From Branchiostoma floridae (taxonomy: Eukaryota; Chordata; Leptocardii; Amphioxiformes; Branchiostomatidae), in NCBI RefSeq assembly GCF_000003815.2, contig NC_049981.1, positions 5,765,732 through 5,829,731 of the forward strand: a stretch of 64,000 bases of DNA, read 5' to 3'. The stretch's first letter is position 1. Each line of letters starts with the position of its first letter. Both the position numbers and the translations under genes were made by a program. Below, in pieces: positions 1-11,575 of the stretch. Below the pieces are notes generated by a model. It had not been told where the DNA came from. It searched no databases and saw only the letters and a list, made by a program, of their open reading frames with translations.

Positions 1-269
1 ATGTTTTACAGTCTCCTTAAACAAGTAGATATTGATATACGTGGGGTGATCAATAAGTGCTCGGCCTCACCAGAAATAAGAAGATTTCGTTGCACAACTT
101 CATATAAACAAGTCTTTTATCAATGTTTCTCCAAATTTCAAATCATTGCAGTCATTACTTTCCAGGCCCTCTTTTTTTTCTTTTTTAATTAGAAGGTGAG
201 AAAAACAAGGATGAATTGTGATCAGACATGTGTCGGTCGAGTTCCCCATGTCGTAATTTTTTTTCATTA

Positions 270-1137
270 GGCCATGTTGATTTGATTATATGGATGACAT
301 CCTCTGGGAACCACAAAACTGATGCAAGCGAGCGAATAAAAAAAAAGTTTGGCCCCCAAAAAAAGTTGCCTTCAGTATGAGATCAAAGTGGCCAGGAAGG
401 TTGAACATGGGACTAAACACACATAGTTTGGTATACCAACAGTTAGGTGTAGCGACCAGTACGTCATACGGTGCAAAACATTTTTTTTTCTTCTAAGACT
501 AATCCGAAAAAAATATGAAAGAAAAATCAGAGGAACATGTTTCGCCAATTAAAAAAATGAGCACACTATGTCGTCAGGCATTTGGAGTCTTATCGGGGGG
601 CCAAGAAGACAAGAAGAGGAAGTCAAGTAGAGTTTATAGTCAATTGTACCAAGTTTCTACAGTCAAAGGTATAGAGACAGTTCCCGGTAGCCTGTATTGT
701 GGGAGTCCAATAACCCACCAAACAGATTCCTTTGTAGCAAAATTGACCGATTACCATAATGATTGTTTTAATTGAGTATTGCCAATTCTCAAGTTTCCAC
801 AGACAATCAGGTTCAGGTCCGGACCTGGAATTGATCCTCGGGAGCTGAATGGGACCTATACCTGAATTTTCTGTACTGGTACCTCCCCCTACTAACAATA
901 GATTTTTTTTCTTTCTGTCCTTTCACATCTTATTCTTTGACTTTAGATTTATTTTTGCATTCTATGGCATTAGGTATCTGTTTTCTGTTACTTTTTTTCA
1001 ATCCACGGAATATTTGTGCTCATTTTACAGCTGCTTGGCATAATTTATTGTGTGGTCAAAATCTTCTCTTTTTTTTGGAAACGGCCGAAAATTGGTGCGA
1101 GCGCGGATGTCATTCATATAATCAAATCAACATGGCC
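270..1137. mobile_element. Harbinger-like non-autonomous DNA transposon with nested hAT-like insertion
   Basis: Terminal inverted repeats of about 35 bp (GGCCATGTTGATTTGATTAT...) at both ends, nearly identical, flanked by TTA (267-269, 1138-1140). A 3-bp TWA target duplication is typical of PIF/Harbinger. A second element (444-891) sits inside. No transposase frame is seen. Confidence 0.75.
444..891. mobile_element. hAT-like non-autonomous element, degenerate copy
   Basis: Aligns by eye over its length with the better kept element at 22622-23054 (same left end, same GTCAAGTAGAGTTTATAG-like core, same GTACC...CCCCTA right end). Flanks CCAACAGT and CTAACAAT agree at 6 of 8 positions, a decayed 8-bp target duplication. 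It lies inside the Harbinger-like element 270-1137. Confidence 0.65.
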
Positions 1138-1684
1138 TTAACAAAAGACATTGTCAAAATGTTCGATAATGATTCTCTTCCTATTTCAAGCAGAAAGAAG
1201 TTGGTGTCCGCCTTCAATCAGCGCTAGTTGACCCGAACACCTCAGATCGCAGCTCGATTGTCCAGATTTTTGTTTTTCTCCCTTACCAAACGCTACTTGT
1301 TGTTGTATGCAAAGTAATGATCACACTAAATTGAATTTGGGTACACATTCATATAAGCCTTTATACTTGACGTGAGGCCGAGGACATATTGATCACCCCT
1401 CGTATGTAAGCAGATATTATTGAATCTGCCTGCATGTTACGCAAATTATATAGTATACTAAATACTATTATTGCTTCTTCTCTGCATTAATGTCAACATT
1501 ATTTATCTAAAGATATACATTTTGTTCCAGTTGGAGGGTCCCAGGCGAGTCATAGGCCCAAGGACCTGGCCCTAGTTTGGATGATAGTCGCTGGACTTGG
1601 TGGTCAGCTTTTCTATCGCCTGGTTTTCTAAGCAAAACAAGGTGTCGACTGTTGTGAGCAAGGGAAATTTGGAATTCGTTGTAA

Positions 1685-2072
1685 GTCCACGCTGGCTTTA
1701 TTTAATGGATGACATCATGTTGATACCCAAACAAATCCAGGGAAAATTTTAAAACTTAGTTCTAAACAATCAGTCCAATTTTCCCAGGCTTGGTTTGTCT
1801 GTCTTATGTTCAGCCCTAGCAAGACTATTAGAGACAAGCGTCGCCAATTCCATAATTTCTCTATTGCCATTATCATCCATTTCAAGGGCGAACAAGGGCA
1901 CTGCGGCCGCATGCCCTGACCATGTGCCCCTTACTATGAGAGCATATCCTCTGGAAAGCGAATCTGATTGACCCAGGATGCGTTTGGTCATATGTGGCCG
2001 GATTTTATTTTTAGAACAGGTCAAAATTAATGCGTGTGCGGATGTCATCCATAAAATTATGCCGGTGTTGCC
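1685..2072. mobile_element. Second Harbinger-like element, divergent
   Basis: Imperfect inverted ends sharing ATGGATGACATC with the 270-1137 family, flanked by TAA (1682-1684, 2073-2075). No coding content. Confidence 0.5.
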
Positions 2073-2369
2073 TAAGATATACATGTACAAACGAGGTTGC
2101 ATGAAGCATTTGTGGATTCAAGGAACATGATCCGTGTATGGATGATATCTAAGTTTTATAAAGATCTTCATAACTGCAAAAAGATCAGTCTGAATAATGG
2201 CAAGGTATTAGTGGAACACATATTTTGACAGTTTTCAATTTTTAAGCTACAAGCAAACGATGACCAGCACAACAAACTCAAAAGTAGATTCAGTGTCCAT
2301 TTCATTTTATTCAATATATTTAAGTAACCAAGATCTACAATGGTTTGGAAGCGCTTGTGTGCATTAGTC

Positions 2370-2382
2370 CATGTGTGTGTGT

Positions 2383-2437
<55 letters not shown>

Positions 2438-2613
2438 GTTGTGTGCGTGTGTGTGCGCGTGTGTGTGTGTTATGTACTGTATATGTATGTGTGTATGTGT
2501 GTGTGGTTGTGTGTAAGAGAGAGACAGAGAGACAGACAGAGAGAGAGAGAGTGAGAGAGAAGGAGAAAGAGACAGACAGGGAGACAGAGACAAGGAGAAA
2601 GAAACAGAGAGGG
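2370..2613. repeat. TG-rich then GA-rich microsatellite
   Basis: (TG)n with interruptions to about 2515, followed by GAGA/GACAGA tracts to about 2613. It creates long low-complexity frames on both strands that are not genes. Confidence 0.95.
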
Positions 2614-2749
2614 ACATAAAACCTGGATAGATAGACAATGTATTTATATACATTATGTGCGAAGGCCATGCTGAGACACTGAAAGCATTACAGTTTTGGC
2701 TTGCTGTCACACTGTTGAGTTTCAGAATTCGAAAAAGGGAACAACCCAA

Positions 2750-5436
2750 AAAGGTGTTGACGTATCGTCAAGATTCTGTATACTTTAAAGAATGCTGAAG
2801 TGATGCTTGATGAAATTAAAGGAAAATTATGCAAAAAAGAAAACGGTTTTATTGTAAATGTCGAAAAGCTTGTGACATCTAGAAGTTATGTGGATGTGAA
2901 CATTGATGAATATGAATCGTGCAAATGAGGACGCTGAGGCAAAGTTTGATTGTACACCACTACCCAAGGCAATGCATTACTCAGGCTTTGTAACAGTTAT
3001 GTAAACGCTTTTATTTTCCAGATATTTAGTTTATAATTTGCAACTAGTTTTAACGAGTCACAAGGCCTTTTAGCATCAATCTTCTGTAAACTAATGGCAT
3101 TCTTTAATCTAAATTTCGAGGAGCCCGGCAGGAGATCAACACCATCATGCTCTGTATGTATTTATTAGTTAACCAATGGGATTGGCCGAGATTCCGTGTA
3201 CACGATGGTAAAATTTGGCCCCAAAATTTCCAGACTTCTATGTGGGGATTTAGAACACGAATCATCTTCCATCGAACAGAACGCTGGCGTGATCGAACAG
3301 AACGGGCGTTCTACTTGGGGTCATCCGAGGTCACCCGCAGGTTGTTACAGTAAACACGCAGAAAACGCCCTCATTTTCCCGGGTGCCTTGCGTCAGAAGA
3401 AAAACAAACATTTTCACAAATATAAACCGTTATTTGGCAAGCTTGGTTTTGCTGCCGCTTAGTTTGGAACATGTGACATGTAACAAAGCTGCTGGCGTCA
3501 TTATTGGTGACCTTGAATGTTACAACACTTGTTTACGGCGGTATCAATTACTCTATGTCACTATCAGTGCGACTCGACATAGGACCAAACATGGTATTTA
3601 AATCGCTTGCAAAACGCGTGCAAATCAACTCTTTGAGGACTTAAATTGTCGACAACTAATATCTCCAGCTTTGTGTCTTAGGGATTTTTGGAACATGGAG
3701 GCAATTTTGAATTACGAGTCTTTGAATGTGAAAACTTGAAAAAATGACGATTTTTCGACCTTATATTGGCTATAAAAATAGTTTTAAGTAGAAGTTGAAA
3801 AATCCCTAAGACAGAAAGTTTGATCTTAATATCATTACCTATATGAAATAAAAGATTTGGATTTTCAGTGAAATTTAGGACCAATCTAAATATGGTATTT
3901 GCTTTTTTGGCACACCGAACACCCTTTCTAAATCAACCAACTATGCACATTTCAGAAGACATTGAGACAAAACTGTGTAGCACACGTACACGGTAAGATT
4001 TGACGTGTACACACTGCCAGTTTTCATTTAATATCGACGAGGCACGTGCGAGAGGTTGTTTTTCAAACTATCACGATATTTTAGAAGATGTTTCAGTCAC
4101 CGTCAGCCCTCCGCGGGGACCGCGCGGTAACCCGATACTCTGCGTTCGAATGGAAACTTTTCGGGCAAATTTGACCATCGTGGTATAATACCAGCCCCAA
4201 CTCCGAGGGGTTTCTGGTGTCCCCGAGGGCGCAGTCCCGAGGTCTCCACAAGGTGGCGGGCCGGGCTGGTGTTATACATGGAAATCGAGCCATATACACC
4301 GTTAACTGACTTAGCCTATGGCATACTTCCCAAAAGCGTCCTTAGATCATAATATTTTTGAATAGTTCATCATCATCATCTGTCGTCCCTGGCGAGCGGG
4401 TGAGGTGTTGCACAACATTCCCCCACAGCACTCGGTCTTTCAGAGCTGCTCCCAAGTCCTCAGTGTCAATCCCAGTGTCTCTGGAGATAGTTGCTGGGTA
4501 GGTGAGGTTACATTATGTTGTCCTGAAAGATCACGATATCTAGAAGTAACACATCTTCTCACAGCTTGCCATGCCATATTCCAACAATAATCAGGTTGAT
4601 GATCGCAGACCAGACCAGAAAATTGTCTCCGGCTATTCATTTGGGTATTACTAATTACAAATAAGCTGAGATAGGTCAGTTGCCAAGTGGAATAATTCTA
4701 TTCCCAGTAGAGGGGCCTAAAATGAGAGAGGATTGGTCAGAATTGGTCAAATGCATAAAGCACCTACACTGTCAGTCTGGTAACACAACAGCTTTGCTAG
4801 AAATCAACATACCTTTTCCTCATTTTCATTAATAGCCTCCCACTTTTTTCCTGGTCCTACACTTTGTTGATATATCCACAGAAAATGCAACCTAATCATT
4901 GGCTAATGGGAAGTAGACATGGGCTAAATTAAAACTAATGTTAGAAATATCCAGTTCTAGTAGTGAACATCAATCCAAAGCAAATTACCGATGACTTATA
5001 GATAGACTATTGAATGTGGACTTGAAATGTATCCAAATCAATAAAATCGTTACTTGCATGGCATTTTTCTCTGTTGTGTCTCCATTTGTTGCGTTTATTT
5101 ACTTGTTTTGTCACTATTTAAAAAAATTCCCGGGTCAGGTCAACTATCAGAGTGAACTCAGTGATTGAAATAAAAGGACCAAAAGATATGCAGATCAATC
5201 ATCTTTTTCTAGACTAGATTTGATTGGAGTCAGAGAGTCATTGAAAACACTTATGTCACTTCAGCCATTTCCACCACACATACAACGCATGTTGATCTTA
5301 ACGGTTAATGATGGAAATTATTTTCCTAATGGCTGTTCAGAATGGTCTTTCAAGGCTAGACTTGATAACGCAAAGAATGTAAAGAGCACTGTGCCCCGGA
5401 AGGAGAATTTCGAGAAATCATACATTGGTCACATAA
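2750..5436. other. Intergenic, no gene recognised
   Basis: Short frames only. A GC-richer patch at about 4090-4270 and a stretch at 4370-4620 read like old dispersed repeats, but I cannot name them. No splice-bounded exon was convincing. Confidence 0.5.
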
Positions 5437-5440
5437 TTAA

Positions 5441-6301
5441 CCCTATTCAGACGGGGGGGGGGGGGGGGTTGGGAACAATTTTTCGAAGTTTGACAAAATT
5501 TCCATGTTGCCAAGGCAACGTTATCTGACAGGAAGTTTTGCCAAAAATCGCTAATTTCGGTTCTAACAATGTATTGTTCACCTTTATTTGCCTTTATTTG
5601 CTACATTACTGGTATTTTGTTACATAAATAAAATCTTATGTTATTAAGCTTATCTTTCGTAATTATAAATACCTAGATTATGCCAATTTGATGACCTCCT
5701 CCGCCCCGAAACCCAGAAGGAGGACCCAATGGCCCGATCCAGAAAAACAAGCTAATTATCCCCTAAAAAGGGGAACCACCCTGGATTTTTTTAACCAAAG
5801 CCCTCTAAAAGAACGGATATAGGCCATTTCCCTTGCCCTTTGGGAATAATTGGTGCCTAAAAAGGTTTTTTTTTAATTCCAGGGGGGGGGATAAAAAACC
5901 TTATTGCCTATTCAATAAAGGTTATTATTAGTATAAAATGGCGGAGCCCCACTGGGATCTTTGATGTGCATGACGTCATTTTATGACGTCATTTTGACAT
6001 CATTGATTTTGCTATTGGCAACACATGTCGTAACGAACGTTATCATTCTGTTATCTGCACTTGTGGTTACATTTTTAGAGCAAACCTTTAAGTTTTCTGA
6101 GAATACCTTTTTTCATAGGTCTGGACAATACAATCAGATCGATGACGTCATAATCACGTCACATTACGTCATCGTAACGTCAAACGTCTTGTTTTTATTA
6201 GATATTATGTCTATATCATTTTCTTTTAATTTGGTGACCTCACGACGCGTCGTTTAAGAGTTAAAGACTTAAAAGGGGAGGGCCTCAAAAACTGAATAGG
6301 G
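5441..6301. mobile_element. piggyBac-like non-autonomous element A
   Basis: Inverted ends CCCTATTCAG/CTGAATAGGG flanked directly by TTAA (5437-5440, 6302-6305), the piggyBac target site. A poly-G tract follows the left end and several TGACGTCA or near palindromes lie inside. Relatives: 9353-10185 (full), 21500-21836 (decayed), 37576-37785 (truncated by a gap). Confidence 0.75.
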
Positions 6302-7501
6302 TTAAGATCCCACCACACCCATTAAGAAAAATAAATTTTCATTCAGTGTGGGTGTAACAATTATATTAGGCCTTACGCAGATAAACCTAGCAGCACAAAT
6401 ACGTGTGTGTTACGCCTAGTGTACAATAGTTAAACAGCAGTTCAGACATCTGTTTGAAAAGTAAAAGCACGTTTTGTTGTTGCGATCCCGGCTCACTGCT
6501 ATTCTTGGCCAGACTTGATCACATTTGTTCACGTATTGCAATCAGAAAATCGATCAAAACTTTCACCTCTGTCATTTCCACTTGGCAGAAACTATAATTT
6601 TGTATCGTCAATATTTGAAATGAACACGTTTTCTGTAAAGAATTTACGTGTAAAGTTTTCCTGCCTTTATCCCGGGGCCTGATTGAATTTGGGCACGAAA
6701 CATAATCAGGAAAATATTTTTTTTTTATTTCTAACGCTTGTAAACGAGATTTTTTTTTACAAGCCACAGTTGTCTGGAGTTTTATTAGGGCATACATTTC
6801 ATACTATCTTAGAGCGAGGTGTAATGTTTTTATTGTTTTCTACCAGACTTTCGAATTCAAGAACACGACTTTTGTTGACGTAATTCAGTCAGAAAACAGC
6901 CCGGAGCGTCAACGTCTGACTCTTAAACTATGTTAAACATTGCAAAAAACGCAATTTCATATTGGAGATCCAGATTACATTTTGCTTGCTGCGACATTCG
7001 TCATATGTTCTATTTCCTTTTCTTTCAGACTTGAGATTGAATTTGCCCTACGTTCCCAAGCAACTGCGCACTCTCAGGTGATATTTTCTATTTTTAAGCA
7101 TTGTGTAATGCGTAGATGATCAAACCAGCAACCTACTCCACTGTAAATCGAGCACCCCCATACACTAATGAATCGTTTCTAGATCAATGTGACGGTTTGT
7201 TTGGACCCTTGTAGTTCCTAGTGCCACATATGGCACTAGCTGCCCTTGCTGCTTCTGTATTAGCTGCCAATGTGTACAGCTGGGATTTGCTGATCCTTCT
7301 CATTTAACTTGCTTAAGGCACCTCCTTGAACACGGAATCCCCCTTTGACAACCCTTCCGAAAGACGGGTGCAGCCCTAACCGGGGTGCATTTTTGAGTTT
7401 GGCAACTCATTGGAACCAGGAAGTCAACTGTAAGGCTGCGACCAGTTACGACTGCAGGGACATCCCCGTTGTGACGGTACGGCGTAATAATTCACTTCAG
7501 A

Positions 7502-8560
7502 ATGAAATATTATAGCTTGCTCCTGACCTTTGGGCTGGCGTGGGATGTATGTTCTAGTCTACCACCTGCATGTACCATGTCGAGCTCGGCCTACGTGAAG
7601 TTCGTGTTTTGTAACAACCTCAAGTTTGAGGCGATCCCCCATGACATCCCGCTGAACACACAGCGACTCGAGGTCAGTTTAAACAACATCAGAAATGTTA
7701 CGTACATCCCGGAATTGCCACTGCTGTCTACTCTAGTCCTCAGTTACAACGCCATAGAACACATGTCCTGGCCAGCACTTTGCGTGTTGCCAAGTTTAAA
7801 ATATCTTATGCTGGGGCATAACCGACTGCGACACGTGAAGTTGGACACCGTCATCACGGATCTGCCGAAGCTAACGTTCGTGGACTTTTCTTATAACGAG
7901 CTCGTGTCGGTTTCTCCGTACGAGTTTGGGTTGCCACAGGTTACCAACGCGATCATTCACCACAATCCATACAACTGTGGCTGCGACATGGCCTGGCTGA
8001 TTGCTAAGATGGCTTGCCTGGAGTCATGTAAGGTAGAAGACAAGACTTGTTGCTTGTCCTGTGCAGCCTGCTTTCTTATTGACAACCAAAAAAGAGAATA
8101 TCTTACGTGTGGGACTCCCAGACGACTAAAAATGCGTCCTCTGTCAGACGTGTCCCACGAGATATCGGGTTGTGAGAAGGAAGGCCGTCCTCCTGCAACA
8201 CAATCATGGGTGGGCATGATTCCTCTCTACCAGACTGTATTAGCGTTTGGACAGTACGAAAGAGAGCAGACTACAACTTCAACTTTTACTTCAAGCGTCA
8301 CTAAAAATAATGGTCTCTTGAGCAGTTTTAGGCTCGGCATTGATGTCTACGATGTGAGTCAGTTAAATAAATCCATCGGTAACGTAACATTGGCAAACAC
8401 TGTACCACCCTCTCATTCCACCACCATTATATCTCCGGAACAACTTCGCACCGCGATAGCTGTGGCTATAAGCATTGCTGTGATGATCATGATATTCTGC
8501 AATCTTCTGTGCAAGGTAATGATTAAGAAAGCTCAAGGTGTCAGAGAAGAGAATTGCTGA
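7502..8560 (+). CDS. Single-exon LRR type I membrane protein
   Basis: 352 codons, intronless. Residues 1-20 are a signal peptide (hydrophobic SLLLTFGLAW). A short Cys-bearing N-cap is followed by about four LRRs (LPLLSTLVLSYNAIEHMSW, LPSLKYLMLGHNRLRHVKL, LPKLTFVDFSYNELVSVSPY). The LRR C-cap begins NPYNCGCDMAWL and carries extra Cys residues (SCKVEDKTCCLSCAACF). A Ser/Thr-rich stalk of about 100 residues with N-glycosylation sites (NKS, NVT) precedes one membrane helix (about 316-338) and a 14-residue basic tail with no signalling motif. LRR membrane proteins of this plan are abundant in amphioxus and often linked to innate immunity; that role is inference. The start is the first ATG, just after TTCACTTCAG, which could be an acceptor for a 5' untranslated exon. 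Confidence 0.88.
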   Translation: MKYYSLLLTFGLAWDVCSSLPPACTMSSSAYVKFVFCNNLKFEAIPHDIPLNTQRLEVSLNNIRNVTYIPELPLLSTLVLSYNAIEHMSWPALCVLPSLKYLMLGHNRLRHVKLDTVITDLPKLTFVDFSYNELVSVSPYEFGLPQVTNAIIHHNPYNCGCDMAWLIAKMACLESCKVEDKTCCLSCAACFLIDNQKREYLTCGTPRRLKMRPLSDVSHEISGCEKEGRPPATQSWVGMIPLYQTVLAFGQYEREQTTTSTFTSSVTKNNGLLSSFRLGIDVYDVSQLNKSIGNVTLANTVPPSHSTTIISPEQLRTAIAVAISIAVMIMIFCNLLCKVMIKKAQGVREENC

Positions 8561-8901
8561 ACTGATTGAAGACAAGTTATCAAAAGCCCGTAAGTTTACC
8601 TAGAAATGATTACCTTTTGTTAGGGCGTTCGGCCGAGAACCAAGAGGTCCTGGGTTCGAAACGTATGTGTTTTGAAAACAGTGATAATGAACAACCTACA
8701 GTCCCCTGCGCCTTCGAAAAGCCTATGGCACCGCAGCATTCCAATCTTTAATTTAGTCATCGGGTTAATACTGAATGAATGAAGACATTAATTAATAATT
8801 TTTTGAACAAGCTAAGTACAGTTCAGGTTGAATAGGATACATCTCCTAGTGAATCTAAGTACAATCTACTAGGGTGTGATACATGACTGAGACTACAAAG
8901 T

Positions 8902-9231
8902 CTAAACTATACTAGTATCCACAGGTTCAATTTCTTCTCGCTTCTTAATACAGTTGTAAATGTAGTTGTAGGTGAAGTTTAGAATACATGGTTGGTCTAA
9001 TTGCATTAGAAATGTTAATTTTTCAGTGTTATCTAAATGCAGAAAACATGAAAAATTATCTTGTACACATTTGAAGAAAATATTTCTCTCATTGTTGTAT
9101 AGTGTACAGTCTACGATAAAATGGCACTCGTCTTCTACCTTGTTCAAGTTACAATATTGACAAATTCTTTGCTGGAGAGGAATGCAATTATGTCTACCTT
9201 TTTCAACATGCAGTTTGTGTGAACTGCTCAC
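8902..9231 (-). pseudogene. LINE 3'-end fragment with RT zinc-binding motif
   Basis: Reads HKLHVEKGRHNCIPLQQRIC, QYCNLNKVEDECHFIVDC and LYNNERNIFF, the Cys/His pattern seen at the end of many non-LTR reverse transcriptases (zf-RVT type). No RT core is nearby, so this is a decayed 3' fragment. Confidence 0.7.
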
Positions 9232-9352
9232 CTATCACGACGTAAGTACCATTGTAATATACATAAAAAAACACAGAAAGTACAAACCTTTAATCAATCT
9301 TATTTTACCTGTAACAAATTACACTAGAACCTTTCATAGAATTGAGTCTTAA

Positions 9353-10185
9353 CCCTATCTAGACCGGGGGGGGGGGGGCTAGGACTACGAAACTTGGTGA
9401 CTTTTCCTAAAATATTGTTGGCAACAATTCTGCGAAAAAAAATTTAGTTTGTGATTTTTTACCAAATTTACTAATTTCAGTTTGAATTATGGGATTTCAA
9501 GGTTTTATTGCTAGACCAAACTTCTTTATCTATATCATTAAGATCCCGTGTAATTTAAAGTTACATTTCTAATTAAATATTCATAATTTATGCTAATTGG
9601 ATGACGTCATAGGTCAAAATCCAAGATGGCGGACAATGACATTTTCAATGATAAATACATGTTATTTTTACTCAAATACCGTCAAAATCTTTTATTTTCT
9701 TACAAAACACAATTACTTGAACCTTTTTAGTCCAGTTTTATTGGGTTTTGTGGTTATATGTAGAAAAAATCGTATTTTAGAAAATTCAAGCTTGTCGATC
9801 CAAGATGGCGGACAAATGACGTCATTTTCTGACGTCATATAGGCGTCATTGCCGTCGTCATTGGCAACAAAAGACTTGGCAGACTTAGACACCAATAATG
9901 TAACCTTTATAGTAATCGTTTTGTTTAATCCCTGTAAGTATAGCTGAAATTTCATATTTAGACGATTTTAGCCCAAAATATGACATTATGACGTCATAAT
10001 TACGTCATATTACGTTATAACGATACAAAACTTACAGAAAATATAAAATTTTACTAGAACATCATTCCCTCCAAATTTGGTGATCGTAATCCAAGCCGTT
10101 TTGAAATTACGAAGGGGGGGTCAAAAGAGCCCCCAACCCACCCACCCCGTCCCAGGTATACCAAAAAAGCCCGGTCTAGATAGGG
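9353..10185. mobile_element. piggyBac-like non-autonomous element B
   Basis: Inverted ends CCCTATCTAGACCGGG and CCCGGTCTAGATAGGG flanked by TTAA (9349-9352, 10186-10189). The interior has repeated TGACGTCA-type words and two CCAAGATGGCGGACAA words. No transposase. Confidence 0.8.
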
Positions 10186-10802
10186 TTAAAAGACAGTCTA
10201 TATTTAGAAGAAATAGAGAGTGGATATTATGAAAAAGTAACATTATATTGATAGTAGATTCCTATTTGGCAAATTAGTAGTGGGAGTTTTGTTTGTGATT
10301 ACAAAAAAAATATATAGTGATATAGAATGTAGTGCTAAGAGCAATTTACGTAACATACGTTATACCCTTTTTTTCTCACAGAATGTGGGCAACAGGATAA
10401 GTGTATCAATTATAAGGCCGATACCCACAGAGTACTAAATTGTAATAATCATGCGAATAGCAACTAATAAATGAATACATTTTAAGAAATGGCAACAATA
10501 ACAGAATAAAAGTTTATGTGCAGAAACAGCTTGCTTAAAGCGTTTGATTGCTGAATGCGGTATTAGCCCGAGGTGTCTGATATCTGGTGTATGTAAAGTA
10601 CTTTCTCTAACATGGTTAAATACTACAAGCCTGATCTGATATGATATTTTAAAGTAAAGGAAATTGAAATGGTTGAATAGATTGATGAATGGAAGATCGA
10701 AGAATGAATGAATGGATGGGTGAATAAATATATTTCTATTCCTACCTCGAATTGTTTCCTCAAGATCCTACCGCGAAGCAGGAAATAAAAATAAAAATGT
10801 TT

Positions 10803-10860
10803 TCGCTGGTGATACACGAAGTTGTACCTCATTTTTAGCATGCAACCATTTACACATCAA
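10803..10860 (-). pseudogene. Relic of HypX-like exon 9
   Basis: On the minus strand ACAACTTCGTGTATCAC is identical to the end of exon 9, and the preceding bases also align with one gap. The peptide RYNFVYH replaces RHNFVYH. The stop codon is changed (TAG to CAG) and the frame runs on, so this is not a usable exon as read. Confidence 0.6.
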
Positions 10861-10941
10861 TACTAATGGTTGCATGGATGAACAGATGAATAATCAGTTG
10901 AGTCAATCGATAGCTTGATAGATAAATGGCTAGATAAACAT

Positions 10942-11141
10942 AATCTCTACCAGACTCCGGATCGCTGGAAAAATCGTAGAAATGAAACAAATAGAGGAGT
11001 AAACTGGCCAGAGGAATATAACGGGACAGGGAACAGCACGCGATCTACTAGCATCGCGAGCTGTTCCCTGTCCGGTTTATATCCCTCTCTATTTGTTCCA
11101 TTTCTACGATTTTCCAGCGATCCGGAGTCTGACAGAGACTA
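10942..11141. mobile_element. Long inverted repeat (foldback) element
   Basis: Arms of about 80 bp, CAGACTCCGGATCGCTGG to the centre near 11050, matched by CCAGCGATCCGGAGTCTG on the other side. The arms are nearly perfect apart from about 15 extra bases in the left arm. No coding content; probably a MITE. Confidence 0.7.
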
Positions 11142-11221
11142 AGATAAACAAATGAATTGACAAATGGTGAACGAATGAATTGAGTTAAAAACGACGGAAT
11201 GAATCAATTGATTAATTAATT

Positions 11222-11575
11222 TTTGCTGCAGTACCTTAGGAAGCCGCTAGGGGGCCTATTATAAATCTTGACCTTCGTTTTTTCTGACCCCCACCCACCT
11301 ACCAAATATCATCAGGATCCATGTAAGAGTTCTCAAGTTATCCTGTTTACAAGAAAGCGGACGCACACATTCGGCCCGCTACCGCCCTGACGGAAAAAGG
11401 CTACACCAACCACTTTCGAACACGACCTTCGTGTTCGCAACCGCTACTCAAATACTAAGTATCATTAAAATCCAATCCCAGCTTCTCTAGTTATATGCTG
11501 TTGACCTACATATTGGGACACAACATGAGGCCTTAACCAAAATAACCTTCTCGGCGAAGGTAATGAATGAACTTC
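11222..11575. repeat. Dispersed element with CCTTC...GAAGG terminal hairpin
   Basis: Shares wording with 41445-42340 and 50804-51714 (GCCGCTAGGGGGCC, contexts such as TCAAGTTAT, and the ending AACCTTCTCGGCGAAGGTAAT). Class not certain; the end hairpin is suggestive of Helitron-type ends but no CTRR end was found. Confidence 0.5.

Noticed and set aside
2168-2749. 193-codon minus-strand frame with SLSLS and THTHTH runs
   Set aside because: Microsatellite translation, low complexity only.
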